From NCBI GenBank assembly GCA_964374095.1, contig CAYJXJ010000041.1, positions 1 through 29,591 of the forward strand: a stretch of DNA of 29,591 nt, written 5' to 3'. A program made the translations under genes and the position numbers. The notes beneath the pieces are model-generated. The model was not told the origin of the DNA, ran no database searches, and saw only the letters and a program-made list of their open reading frames with translations. Below are positions 5,949 to 14,037 of the stretch, piece after piece; within the stretch, counting starts at the first letter, position 1, and every line of letters begins with the position of its first letter. Origin of the DNA: CAYJXJ01 sp964374095. Lineage in GTDB: Bacteria; Elusimicrobiota; Elusimicrobia; UBA1565; UBA9628.

Positions 5949-7490
5949 ATGTCCTGGTGGAGCGTCTACTTTCTCTCGAAAACGGTCCTGCATTTTTGGG
6001 GTCGGCTCCATATGGATCCCCTGCTCAATCCCGGGCTCATGGCGCTGGCTTGGATCCCGTTGCCCGCCCGCTGGCCCCGTCACGCCGCGCTGACCCGGCT
6101 CAAAACGGCCGCCGCGGCCGCGGCCGCGGCGTGGCTGCTGTGGCGCGAGTCCTGGCTGCCGCCGCCGTCCGAGGCGATTAAGTTCCTCGCCCGCCCCGAG
6201 GTCAACCCGTCTCCGGGTTATGTCCTGGCCTTCTTGGTCAACGGCCTGGACTGGCGGGCCCTGGGGGCCGCCTCCTTGGTCATTTTCGCCGCTTGGCGGC
6301 TCTCCCGCGCGGGCATCCGCCTGACGGCGCTGGCCGTCATGGGCGTCGTGGCGGTGGGGATCAGCGATCCCTACGCCCTGCTTCGGGACGAAGCCGGGCG
6401 GGAATTGTCCGATTTTTACAAGGCGGAGTCGTCCCGTGTCGTCCGCTTTCCGGCGGCCGGCTCGCCCCCCTTCGACATCATCCTCATTCACTCCTGCTCG
6501 CTTTCCTGGGAGGACATCAAGGCCGCGGGGATTTCGGATGACGCTTTCTGGGGCTCGTTCGACGTTACTTTCAAGCGGTTCAATTCGGCGACTTCTTACA
6601 GCAACCCGGCCGCCCTGCGCCTGCTGCGGGCCCCGTGCGGACAGCGCCCGAACTCCGGGCTTTTCCGCCCGGAGCCCGCGGCATGCTATCTCTTGGAGTC
6701 CCTCCGGGCGGCGGGGTACCAAACCCGGGCGGCTTCCAACCATGACGGCCGTTACGACGATTTCGCGGCCGTGATCTCGGAGCACGGACGGGCCGACTCC
6801 CCGCTTCCCGTGACGGACTTGGCTCCAGCCCTGCTCAATTTCGACGCCTCGGCCATTTACTCCGACCGCGACGTGCTGGGCCGCTGGTGGTCGGGGAGAG
6901 TGTCCGATCCGGCTCCCCGGGCCGCCCTCTACTACAACTCCGTGAGCCTCCATCAGGGAGCCTACAAGTCCGGCCAGTCGCCCGCGTGGGGAACCGCGGA
7001 GAGGATGCTTCGCTACGGAGAGCATGCCCGGGAGTCCTTTCGGTGGCTGGAGGCGTTCTTCGATGACCTTCGCGCCTCGGGTCGCCGGGCCGTGGTGGTT
7101 TTCGTCGGCGAACACGGCGCCGCGCTCCGGGGCAGCCGCATCCAGGTCCCGGACCTGCGGGAGATTCCCTTGCCCGAACTTACCAATGTCCCGGCGGCCG
7201 TCAAATTGATCGGACCGGGCTTGCCGCCTCGGCCGGCCCGCGTCGCGGAGGTCTCGGGGCCGTCGAGCTACCTGGCCCTCGCGGAACTGCTCTCCCGCAT
7301 GATCGGACGTTCCCCTTTCGGGAAGGATTTCGGAGATCTCGGGACCTATCTCGCCGGACTGCCCGAGACGCCGTCCGTGGCCGATGCCCGGAGCTACCGC
7401 GTCATGAAGCGCCGGGGGGGAGGCACCTGGAGCCAACGGGGGCGGGAGCGTTGGCGGGAACTGCCGGCCTCCCCAGAGGGCCTTCCGTGA
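5949..7490 (+). CDS. bcsG: BcsG, cellulose phosphoethanolamine transferase
   Basis: 513 residues. BcsG moves phosphoethanolamine from phosphatidylethanolamine onto glucose units of nascent cellulose in the periplasm. The N-terminal ~135 residues are membrane-spanning (WWSVYFLSKTVLHFWGRLH start is typical). The periplasmic catalytic domain keeps the key residues of the alkaline-phosphatase-like fold: Cys183 in CSLSWED, the nucleophile Ser218 in FNSATSYS (exactly 35 residues on, the same spacing as Cys243 to Ser278 in the E. coli enzyme), NHDG at 264-267, and Glu388-His389 in GEHGAALRG. All four zinc or catalytic positions appear intact, so it should be active. Slightly shorter than E. coli BcsG (about 559). 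It is divergent from bcsA, 153 bases apart; AGGGAG precedes the ATG. Outside Proteobacteria this is a notable find. Confidence 0.9.
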   Translation: MSWWSVYFLSKTVLHFWGRLHMDPLLNPGLMALAWIPLPARWPRHAALTRLKTAAAAAAAAWLLWRESWLPPPSEAIKFLARPEVNPSPGYVLAFLVNGLDWRALGAASLVIFAAWRLSRAGIRLTALAVMGVVAVGISDPYALLRDEAGRELSDFYKAESSRVVRFPAAGSPPFDIILIHSCSLSWEDIKAAGISDDAFWGSFDVTFKRFNSATSYSNPAALRLLRAPCGQRPNSGLFRPEPAACYLLESLRAAGYQTRAASNHDGRYDDFAAVISEHGRADSPLPVTDLAPALLNFDASAIYSDRDVLGRWWSGRVSDPAPRAALYYNSVSLHQGAYKSGQSPAWGTAERMLRYGEHARESFRWLEAFFDDLRASGRRAVVVFVGEHGAALRGSRIQVPDLREIPLPELTNVPAAVKLIGPGLPPRPARVAEVSGPSSYLALAELLSRMIGRSPFGKDFGDLGTYLAGLPETPSVADARSYRVMKRRGGGTWSQRGRERWRELPASPEGLP

Positions 7491-7558
7491 GGCGCATCCT
7501 CCGCCGGGGTGGATGGGATCGAGACGGATTTCCCCCAGATACGAAAGGCTCTCTGGCC

Positions 7559-8461
7559 CTAGTCGCAGCGGCCGGGAGGGCGGCGGAAGGTTTCGACCCC
7601 CACGCGGTCGGCCAGAGCGGGGTCGTCCACGAAGGGATTGCGGTTGCCCTGGAAGCGCTCCACGCGGTCGTTGCGTTCCCGTTCCGGCGCCGAGGGGGGG
7701 CGCTCGCGCTGCCAGCGCAGCAAGGTCTCGAGGCTGTCCCGCCAAAAACCATCGCTGTAGGGAGCCTCGGTGATCCGGTCGCACCCATAGCGGGCGTAGA
7801 AGTACAGCATGGCCCGGGCGACCTGTCCCTTGACCCGGTCCGGGGGCTCGAATTCGCCAAGGCCCGCGCGCGCGCCGCCGTTGTTGGAATAGTCCGGCGG
7901 GCCTTCGACCTCGCCGAAGGGTGAGTGTCCGCGGACGCTGTTGGGGTGGATGAAGGTCGGCAGGAGTTGATGCAGATCGGAACGCATGGGCCCGCGCCGG
8001 CCGAAGAAAGACTGCGGCCAGACATGCTCGACATTCATCCCGCCGGCGTCCACGAACCCGTCGCCGTTCTGGTCTCCGCGCTCGGGGTACTGGCGGGGAT
8101 CGTCGGAGGCGCCGGGGACGAATACGAGGGAATAGCTTTCCAGAATCCCCCGCACGCCTTCGGGCGCCGCGTTGTCGGCGGTTGCGAACATATAATGCCG
8201 GGCCTCGGTGTAGCCCCGGGGGCGGTGGGTCCGCCGCAGGGCCCGGCGGATCTCGTCCAGGAGGGCCTGGCCGCCGGGGACCCCCTCCGCCGCCGCGGGC
8301 TTGGCGGCATCGAGCCGCAGGGGTCCGGGAAGGAAGTGCCGGGGGGCGCATGAAGCCGCCGTGAGCCGTGGGGCGGCGCCGTCGAAATCGCAGGGGCGGG
8401 CCGAAGCCCAAGCCGGGAGCAGGAGGAGGCCGGTGAGCGCTGCCGCCAGCAGGCGCGTCAT
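7559..8461 (-). CDS. Secreted endonuclease I family nuclease
   Basis: 300 residues with a signal peptide (LLAAALTGLLLLPAWASA, cleaved after about residue 21). Endonuclease I (PF04231, beta-beta-alpha metal fold) degrades DNA non-specifically in the periplasm or outside. Hallmarks in order: NVEHVWPQSFFG (catalytic His, about residues 142-153), DLHQLLPTFIHPNSVRGHSPFG, RVKGQVARAMLYFYARYG, and a C-terminal ERNDRVERFQGNRNPFVDDP. All core motifs are present, so activity is expected. Length is normal for a Bsn/EndA-like enzyme. Cysteines 24, 38 and near 225 and 299 may form disulphides. It is convergent with bcsG (68 bases between stops) and follows the cyclase gene by 30 bases. The start matches a leaderless promoter. 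Confidence 0.88.
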   Translation of the reverse strand: MTRLLAAALTGLLLLPAWASARPCDFDGAAPRLTAASCAPRHFLPGPLRLDAAKPAAAEGVPGGQALLDEIRRALRRTHRPRGYTEARHYMFATADNAAPEGVRGILESYSLVFVPGASDDPRQYPERGDQNGDGFVDAGGMNVEHVWPQSFFGRRGPMRSDLHQLLPTFIHPNSVRGHSPFGEVEGPPDYSNNGGARAGLGEFEPPDRVKGQVARAMLYFYARYGCDRITEAPYSDGFWRDSLETLLRWQRERPPSAPERERNDRVERFQGNRNPFVDDPALADRVGVETFRRPPGRCD

Positions 8462-8467
8462 GAGTTG

Positions 8468-8476
8468 ATCATAGCA
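8468..8476 (-). promoter_or_regulatory. Extended -10 promoter, leaderless endonuclease gene
   Basis: Minus strand TGCTATGAT (TATGAT at 8468-8473) with six bases to the ATG at 8461; no clear -35 box, as usual for extended -10 promoters. The cyclase stop codon lies in the loop of a small hairpin (GCGGCG-TAAAAT-CGCCGC) just upstream. Confidence 0.45.
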
Positions 8477-8491
8477 CGTCCGGCGGCGATT

Positions 8492-9544
8492 TTACGCCGC
8501 TTTTTGGGCGGGGTTGCTTTCCGGCTGCCAGGCGTAGACCGGCAGGCCGTCGACCTCGCGGTCCGCGGGCTTGAAGGGATACTTCGCGAGCAGGGGTTCG
8601 ATGGCGTGCTTGCTGATGGTGACGGCGTCGATCTCGCCGTGCTTTTGCATGTGGTCCGCGATGTCGATGACGCGGTCGGTCATCTCCTCCATGGCCATGG
8701 CTTCGTCGTAGGAGACTTCCCCCGCGTTGATGCCGACGCGGAGTTTGAAGTCCCGTTTGATGGCCTTGACTTTGCGGTTGAATTCGCCGAGGGCGTTCAC
8801 GACCGCCATGGCGGCCTCGATGGCGTCCTCCGTGGTGGGAAAGCAGATCATCACCCCGTCCGGGGTCCAGGTGGACTTGAGCGGGCTGTGCTTGGCGAAG
8901 ATCGCCTCGACGTGCTTGTGGTACTGGCGGAAGTCGCGTTCCGCGATCTCGGCGATCTCGCCCTGCTTCATGCCCGTCGAGTCCGCCACGTCGATGCAGA
9001 GAAACGCCAGATGCCGCTTCTGGGCCTCGAGCTTCTTCTTGGCCTCGGCGTAGATCTCGAGGAGCTTCTCGCGGTCCATCTCGCCCCCGGCCGACTGCAG
9101 GCTCTTGAGCTTCGATTGCAGTTGGGCCGTCCCCCCGCCGGCGGGACGCGGCGGAGGCCGGACGACCGCGGGTCCGGTTCCCGGTTGGGCCGCCGGGGCG
9201 CGGGCTTTGTCGAACTTCCGCTTGACGAATAAGGCCCGGTCCTCGATCTTCTCGGCGCCGATGCCGAAGGCCAGGGAGACCAGGTAGACCCCGATGATCA
9301 GCATCCAACGGCCGATGTCGATGCCCTTGAAGTTCGTCGGGAAGTTTTTGCGGACGAAGGCCAGGGCGGGCTTTTCCATGGCGTCGCGCTTGACGATCAC
9401 GGAGTGGAAGGCCTTGTACTTCTCGATGTCCTTGAAGAGGGCCAGCCCTCCGGCGATGAGGAAGAACAAGACCAGGAGCAGGAGGACGCTGCGGATCAGG
9501 CGGGCGAGATACTCGACGCCGCGCAGGAGCCAGTAGAGGGGCAT
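8492..9544 (-). CDS. Membrane-anchored class III adenylate/guanylate cyclase-like protein
   Basis: 350 residues: a helix at about 15-35, an extracytoplasmic segment of about 40 residues, a second helix at about 78-96, a Pro/Gly-rich linker (115-140), a coiled helix, and a class III cyclase homology domain (about 178-345). Both metal-binding aspartates appear present: Asp185 in FLCIDVADST and Asp229 in TPDGVMICF; LRVGINAGEV (268-277) is the usual central motif. The transition-state segment, normally VN-x-A-x-R, reads VIDIADHMQ (292-300), with Asp and His in place of the expected Asn and Arg, and the purine-recognising Lys before the second Asp is not obvious. Activity or substrate may therefore differ, or it may act as a nucleotide sensor. 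It has its own promoter (9564-9593) and is followed by the endonuclease gene. Confidence 0.8.
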   Translation of the reverse strand: MPLYWLLRGVEYLARLIRSVLLLLVLFFLIAGGLALFKDIEKYKAFHSVIVKRDAMEKPALAFVRKNFPTNFKGIDIGRWMLIIGVYLVSLAFGIGAEKIEDRALFVKRKFDKARAPAAQPGTGPAVVRPPPRPAGGGTAQLQSKLKSLQSAGGEMDREKLLEIYAEAKKKLEAQKRHLAFLCIDVADSTGMKQGEIAEIAERDFRQYHKHVEAIFAKHSPLKSTWTPDGVMICFPTTEDAIEAAMAVVNALGEFNRKVKAIKRDFKLRVGINAGEVSYDEAMAMEEMTDRVIDIADHMQKHGEIDAVTISKHAIEPLLAKYPFKPADREVDGLPVYAWQPESNPAQKAA

Positions 9545-9563
9545 GGGTGAGTGGTGGAAGGCT

Positions 9564-9593
9564 ATTTTAACACGTCCGGGCGGAGGGCTTCAA
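9564..9593 (-). promoter_or_regulatory. Promoter for the cyclase-like gene
   Basis: Minus strand TTGAAG (9588-9593), 18-base spacer, TAAAAT (9564-9569), in the 73-base gap after proA. Leader of roughly a dozen bases without a clear ribosome binding site. Suggests the cyclase and endonuclease form a unit separate from the purine/proline genes. Confidence 0.6.
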
Positions 9594-9617
9594 TCGACGA
9601 TTGCCGGCGGCGAGGCT

Positions 9618-10868
9618 TCATCGCCGGCTGTCGCGAACCTGTCCGTCGCCTTCGACGACGAACTTCTCGCAGGTGAGGCCGACGAGGCCGACGGGGCCGC
9701 GGGCGTGGATTTTCTGAGTCGAAATCCCCATCTCGGCCCCGAGGCCGAACTCCCCGCCGTCGGTGAAGCGCGTGGAGGCGTTGACGTAGACGGCCCCGGC
9801 GTCGACTTCCTTGAGAAAGCGCGCCGCCCGTCCCTTGTGCCGGGTCACGATGGCCTCGGCCAACCCGGAGCCGTGCCGGGCGATATGGCCGAGGGCCTCC
9901 TCGAGGGAGCCCACGACTTTGATGGAGAGGATCAGGTCCAGGTACTCCGTGTCCCAGTCCGCCTCGGAGGCGGGCCGGGCGTCCGGCAGTATGCGGCGGG
10001 TCCGCGGGCAGCCGCGGAGCTCCACCCCGGCCGCGCGGTAGCGGCGCGCCAGGGCCGGGAGGAATCTTCCGGCGGCCTCCTCGTGCACGAGCAGGGTCTC
10101 CATGGCGTTGCAGACCCCGGGCCGCTCGGCCTTGGCGTTGAAGCAGATCTCCGAAGCCATGGCGAGGTCGGCCCCTTCGTCCACGTAGGTGTGGCAGAGG
10201 CCCTTGTCGTGCGCGAGGACGGGGATGACGGACTCGCGCTTGACCATCCGCGTCAGATCGGGCCCGCCGCGCGGGATGACGAGATCGATCCAGTCCTCCA
10301 AGGCCAGCAGGCGCCCGACAGCGGCGCGCTCGGGGTCGCGCACGAAGCCGATGGCGCCCGAGGCGGCTTTAGGGAGCGCGCCCGCGATCGCGCCGGCGAT
10401 GGCGCCGTTGGTCTTGAAGGCTTCGCGGCCGCCGCGCAGGATGGCGGCGTTGCCGGATTTGAGGCACAAGCCCGCGGCGTCGGCCGTCACGCCGGGGCGG
10501 GACTCGTAGATCACGGCGATCACGCCGAGCGGGACCCGCATCTTGCGGATGCGCAGGCCGTTGGGGCGCGTCGAGAAATCCGCGAGCTCGCCGACGGGAT
10601 CCGCAAGGGCGGCCACGCGCTCGAGGCCCCGGGCCACGCCCTCAAGCCGCTCGGGGTCGAGACGCAGACGGTCGAGGAACGCCGCCGTCCGTCCGGAGGC
10701 CTTCGCCGCCGAGACATCGGCGCGGTTGGCGGCGAGTATGCGGGGCTCGGCGCGCCGGAGGGCGCGGGCCATCTCCTTGAGCCAGCGGTTCTTCTCACGC
10801 GTGGGAGTCCTGGCGAGCACGCTTGAGGCGTCCTTGGCGCGGCGGGCCAGCTTCTCGATATCGATCAT
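9618..10868 (-). CDS. proA: Gamma-glutamyl phosphate reductase
   Basis: 416 residues, full length. Second enzyme of proline synthesis: reduces gamma-glutamyl phosphate with NADPH to glutamate semialdehyde. Recognised by PLGVIAVIYESRPGVTADAA (113-132), LKSGNAAILRGG (136-147), IPRGG (198-202) and the catalytic Cys253 in AKAERPGVCNAMETLLV; C-terminal VNASTRFTDGGEFGLGAEMGISTQ is also typical. It lies 43 bases after proB, with which it forms the usual pair. No anomalies. Confidence 0.96.
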   Translation of the reverse strand: MIDIEKLARRAKDASSVLARTPTREKNRWLKEMARALRRAEPRILAANRADVSAAKASGRTAAFLDRLRLDPERLEGVARGLERVAALADPVGELADFSTRPNGLRIRKMRVPLGVIAVIYESRPGVTADAAGLCLKSGNAAILRGGREAFKTNGAIAGAIAGALPKAASGAIGFVRDPERAAVGRLLALEDWIDLVIPRGGPDLTRMVKRESVIPVLAHDKGLCHTYVDEGADLAMASEICFNAKAERPGVCNAMETLLVHEEAAGRFLPALARRYRAAGVELRGCPRTRRILPDARPASEADWDTEYLDLILSIKVVGSLEEALGHIARHGSGLAEAIVTRHKGRAARFLKEVDAGAVYVNASTRFTDGGEFGLGAEMGISTQKIHARGPVGLVGLTCEKFVVEGDGQVRDSRR

Positions 10869-10911
10869 GGTTCCCTTCCCATGTGATAAGGTGTCGAACC
10901 ATTTCCTCCGG

Positions 10912-12048
10912 TCATGCGCGCAAAAGGGCGAGGTTGTCCCGGTGCACCACCTCGTCCGGGAGTTTGGCGCCGAGGACCCTCTCGATCTCGGCGGTCTTCA
11001 AGCCCTTGATCTTGTCGAGCTCCTTGGAGCCGTAGTTGGTCAGGCCCCGGCCGAACTCGACGCCGTCGGCGACCAGGCTCACCGCGTCGCCCGCCGCGAA
11101 ACTGCCGGAGACCGAGCGCACGCCCGAGGGCAGGAGGCTCTTGGCTCGGCGGACCAGGGCTTCCTGGGCGCCGGCGTCGACGTGGATCTCCCCGCGGGGG
11201 TGGGAGGCGAAGGCCAGCCACTGCTTGCGCCGGGCCAGCGGCGCCGCGCGGGGAACGAACAGGGTCCCCCGCTCCCGGCCCTCGAGCACCGCCTTGAGTA
11301 TGCCCTGGCGCGAGCCCTGGGCGATCACGGTGGGGATGCCCGAGTTCGCCGCCATCCTCGCCGCGCCGACCTTCGACTCCATGCCGCCGGAGCCGTGCGG
11401 GCCGGGCCTGCCGATGCCCGCCGGGTCCTGCCCTTCGCGGACGCTGGGGATGAGCCGCGCCGCGGGAGAGACCCGGGGGTCGGAGCTGTAGAGCCCCTCT
11501 TGGTCGGTCAGCAATATGAGCAGGCCGGCCCCGCAGAGCCCCGCGACCAAGGCTGAGAGCACGTCGTTGTCTCCGAACTTGATCTCCTCGACGGCCAACG
11601 TGTCGTTCTCGTTGATGACGGGCACCGCGCCCAGGCGCAGAAGCTCCTGGATCGTGTTGCGGGCGTTGAGGTAGCGCGGCCGGTCGCGGAAGTCGTCGCG
11701 GGTGAGCAGGATCTGCGCGGCCGCCAGGCCCACGCGGCCGAAGGCCTCGTCCCAAAGGCGCATCAGGCGGCCCTGGCCCACCGCGGCCGCGGCTTGCTTG
11801 AGGAGCGTGGTCGCGGGCCGCGATTTGATTCCCAGACGCTCGCGCCCCGCGAGTATCGCTCCCGATGACACGACCACGACCGCCCGGCCCCCGGCCTTGA
11901 GCGAAGCTATCTCGCGGGCCAGGCGCCGGATCACGGCGACGTCGAGCCGGTCCGTGCCCGCGGAGAGGACACCGGAGCCGACCTTGACGACGCAGAGGGT
12001 TACCCGGCCCTTCAGGTCCCGGCGGATCGAGTCCATGCCGGTCGCCAT
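10912..12048 (-). CDS. proB: Glutamate 5-kinase with PUA domain
   Basis: 378 residues. Phosphorylates glutamate to gamma-glutamyl phosphate, first committed step of proline synthesis. The amino acid kinase domain (about 15-260) shows VVKVGSGVL, VVVSSGAI, PVINENDT, FGDNDVLSA, LLTDQEGLY and the GSGGMESKV segment; a C-terminal PUA domain (about 280-365) follows with GEIHVDAGAQEALV and GDAVSLV. This is the standard bacterial architecture. The ATG at 12046-12048 lies eight bases after the uraH stop, so it is probably co-transcribed with the purine genes, which is an uncommon neighbourhood for proB. Confidence 0.96.
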   Translation of the reverse strand: MATGMDSIRRDLKGRVTLCVVKVGSGVLSAGTDRLDVAVIRRLAREIASLKAGGRAVVVVSSGAILAGRERLGIKSRPATTLLKQAAAAVGQGRLMRLWDEAFGRVGLAAAQILLTRDDFRDRPRYLNARNTIQELLRLGAVPVINENDTLAVEEIKFGDNDVLSALVAGLCGAGLLILLTDQEGLYSSDPRVSPAARLIPSVREGQDPAGIGRPGPHGSGGMESKVGAARMAANSGIPTVIAQGSRQGILKAVLEGRERGTLFVPRAAPLARRKQWLAFASHPRGEIHVDAGAQEALVRRAKSLLPSGVRSVSGSFAAGDAVSLVADGVEFGRGLTNYGSKELDKIKGLKTAEIERVLGAKLPDEVVHRDNLALLRA

Positions 12049-12056
12049 CCGGGTCG

Positions 12057-12395
12057 TCAGCTTCCCCGGTAGGTCGAAAATCCGAACGGCGAGACCAGAA
12101 GGGGAACATGGTAATGTCCGCCTTCTCGGATCTCGAAAACCACGGTGACCCAGGGGTAGAAGCCCTTGGCGCCGGCGACCTCGTGGTAGGGGCCGGTCTC
12201 GAAGGTGAGGCGGTAGGTCCCGGGCTGGGATTCGTCGTCCTTGGGCAGGAGGGCCTTCACCCGGCCGTCGGCGTCGGTCGTTTCCTTGGCGATGCGCCGC
12301 CAGCCGCCCCCGGCCATGACCTCCAGGGTCACGCCGATGCTTGCGGCCGGACGGCCGCGGGCGGTGTCGAGGACGTGGGTCGAGATGGATATCAT
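12057..12395 (-). CDS. uraH: 5-hydroxyisourate hydrolase (transthyretin-like)
   Basis: 112 residues, normal length. Hydrolyses 5-hydroxyisourate, the product of urate oxidation, to OHCU. Family signatures: STHVLDTARGRPA at residues 5-17 (active-site His), GRVKALL (Arg), and the C-terminal GGHYHVPLLVSPFGFSTYRGS (second His and the diagnostic YRGS end). No signal peptide, so cytoplasmic. The ATG overlaps the uraD stop by four bases (ATGA), and the order uraD-uraH matches consecutive pathway steps. Complete and probably active. Confidence 0.96.
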   Translation of the reverse strand: MISISTHVLDTARGRPAASIGVTLEVMAGGGWRRIAKETTDADGRVKALLPKDDESQPGTYRLTFETGPYHEVAGAKGFYPWVTVVFEIREGGHYHVPLLVSPFGFSTYRGS

Positions 12396-12898
12396 GTCAG
12401 GAGTTTCTCCAGTCGGATGCGGGTGATCTTGGCCTGCTCCGCGGCGGCGGCGGCCGGCTCCCGTTCTTTCGTGTTTCCGAGGCGCTTGTTCAAAATGGCG
12501 AGCATCTCGTCGGCGGATTTTCCCGTGGCGCAGACGATGAAAGTGCGGCCGAAACGCTTTTCGTAGCGGCGGTTTCCCGCCGCCAGGGCTTCGATGGTCT
12601 TTTCCGACGCCGTCGCCACGCGGGATTGTTCGCCGCGCGCCCAGGCGCCGGTGGCCGCGAACTTGCGGCGCAGGGCGTCCTTGCCGCCGATGCGCGGGTG
12701 TCGGCTGAAGGCTTCCTCCCAGTCGCCGGGCTTAAGGATGCTCCAGCCTCGCGCGGCCGCGGCGAAGAGCCGGCGGCGGGTCCGGAAGGGACGGTGGAGG
12801 AGCATGAACGCGGCCCAGGCGCTGGAACCGCAGCAGCGCAAGAACTCCGCTCCGGCTCTGCGGGCGGTCCAGGAATTAATCTCCCGCAGGGTCGCCAT
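12392..12898 (-). CDS. uraD: OHCU decarboxylase
   Basis: 168 residues, normal length. Decarboxylates 2-oxo-4-hydroxy-4-carboxy-5-ureidoimidazoline to S-allantoin. Motifs: SRHPRIGG with catalytic His67, then EQSRVATAS (Glu90-Gln91), and RFGRTFIVCATGKSADEMLAILNKRLGN near the C-terminus, where the family has F-x-FI-x-A-x-GKS. N-terminal segment contains CCGSSAWAAFM, typical of the substrate pocket. Its start codon (12896-12898) lies 23 bases inside the end of the allantoicase gene. Translationally coupled on both sides. Confidence 0.95.
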   Translation of the reverse strand: MATLREINSWTARRAGAEFLRCCGSSAWAAFMLLHRPFRTRRRLFAAAARGWSILKPGDWEEAFSRHPRIGGKDALRRKFAATGAWARGEQSRVATASEKTIEALAAGNRRYEKRFGRTFIVCATGKSADEMLAILNKRLGNTKEREPAAAAAEQAKITRIRLEKLLT

Positions 12899-13886
12899 AA
12901 AGTCTCAGGCGGGCCACGCCGCCGTCCGGGTAGATATGGAAGCGCACGTGCGTCACGGCGCGGTGGGCGGCGATCTCGGCCTGGAAGAAGTGGCGGGTGT
13001 GCGCCTTGAGTTTGGTGTCGGGGAGCATGTTCTCCCAGACGACGGGCAGTCCCTGTCCGGCGAGGACCTCGGCCGGCGGATCGCCGGGGAGTTGGGCCCC
13101 CTCCATCGAGCACGAGGCCGGGGCGTTGCCCTTGAAGAAGGAGGTGTCCACCTCCATGCGCCGGATGGTTCCGGGCCGGCCGAGCCGCACGATCACCCAG
13201 TCGTGGCCCGGTCCGCGGCGGCGCTTGGTCTCCCAACCATCGAACATGCCGCGGGGCCTCCCGGGCAGGATCAGGTTGCCGCGGTGGCCGAAGAACATGT
13301 CGTTGGATGCAACCACCTGGCCTCCGTTCTTTACGGAGGCCAGGTCTAGGGGCCTTCCTTTCCTTTTCATTGCCGTCCAGTTGGGGATCGCGGTGCCATG
13401 GACTCGCAGCCTGGCCACGCCCCCGTCAGGGTAGATGTTCAGCCGCACGTGCGTCCAGGGGCGTTCATCGGAGAGAATGAAGACGTTGTCCGAGCCGCCC
13501 TTGAGCTCGGCTTGCGGGGCGATCTCGGTCCACTTGGTCCGGCCGTCGACGAGCCGGACGGTTGAGACCGGTCCGCTCAGGTCGCAGGCTTCCATCGAGA
13601 ATTTCTGCGGGAAGTTGCCGGTAAAATGGCTCGTGTCCACGTTGACCCCGCGGATGACGCCGCGCATGCCCAGGCGGATCACGCACCAGTCGTAGCCGGG
13701 CTCGCGCCGACGGCGCGTCTCCCAGCCGTCCATCCACTTGCCGCGGCTGGTGAATTTATCGGCGATGAACACCGCGGGGCCGGGTTTGAGCAGGTTCTCC
13801 TTGGGCGCGAAGAACTCGTCGTTGGCGGCCAGGGCCTTGCCGCCCACGCGGGCCGAAGCCAGGTCCACGAGTTCGGTAATATTCAC
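12876..13886 (-). CDS. alc: Allantoicase
   Basis: 336 residues. Hydrolyses allantoate to ureidoglycolate and urea. The protein is the usual pair of jelly-roll repeats: about 10-165 and 175-333, each with ANDEFF/SNDMFF, DGWETRRRR/DGWETKRRR, DW-VIRLG/DW-VIVRLG, VDTSHFTGN/VDTSFFKGN, SMEAC/SMEGA and HIYPDGGVARLR/NIYPDGGVARLR. Both copies look complete. GTG start at 13884-13886, no strong ribosome binding site. It follows the allantoinase fusion after a 151-base gap full of inverted repeats. With allantoicase rather than allantoate amidohydrolase, the route yields urea; no urease or ureidoglycolate lyase is seen here. Confidence 0.95.
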   Translation of the reverse strand: MNITELVDLASARVGGKALAANDEFFAPKENLLKPGPAVFIADKFTSRGKWMDGWETRRRREPGYDWCVIRLGMRGVIRGVNVDTSHFTGNFPQKFSMEACDLSGPVSTVRLVDGRTKWTEIAPQAELKGGSDNVFILSDERPWTHVRLNIYPDGGVARLRVHGTAIPNWTAMKRKGRPLDLASVKNGGQVVASNDMFFGHRGNLILPGRPRGMFDGWETKRRRGPGHDWVIVRLGRPGTIRRMEVDTSFFKGNAPASCSMEGAQLPGDPPAEVLAGQGLPVVWENMLPDTKLKAHTRHFFQAEIAAHRAVTHVRFHIYPDGGVARLRLYGDPAGD

Positions 13887-13911
13887 GCGGCCATCTTACC
13901 GAATTTGGGCC

Positions 13912-14004
13912 GGACCCCACAAAGGGGCCGATGGCGGAGGATCGTGCCGCCCATCGGCATCGACTTATCCACCGCGCTTGGAACGTCCCAAGTACGGCGG
14001 ATAA
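13912..14004 (-). promoter_or_regulatory. Structured leader between allantoinase and allantoicase
   Basis: Three consecutive inverted repeats fill most of the 151-base gap. (a) 13965-14004: a 10-bp outer stem with one G-U pair, a 2x2 internal loop, a 5-bp inner stem (CTTGG/CCAAG) and a 6-base loop. (b) 13927-13958: 11 bp (GCCGAT/ATCGGC plus GGCGG/CCGCC, one bulge) around a 9-base loop. (c) 13912-13929: CCCC/GGGG plus GG/CC with a bulged A; its right arm overlaps the left edge of (b), so the two may compete. No T tract follows any of them. Could be a cis-regulatory RNA, a processing or stability element, or a repeat insertion. Confidence 0.5.
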
Positions 14005-14037
14005 TTCTTCAAGGCATCCAGCATCAAACAAACGTGT

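Noticed and set aside
5880..8411. 843-residue open frame on the minus strand
   Set aside because: It runs antisense through bcsG and in another frame of the endonuclease gene; very high Arg/Pro/Gly content and no motif. A GC-codon-bias artefact.
9543..10826. 427-residue plus-strand frame
   Set aside because: Antisense to proA, which is a certain gene with catalytic Cys253.
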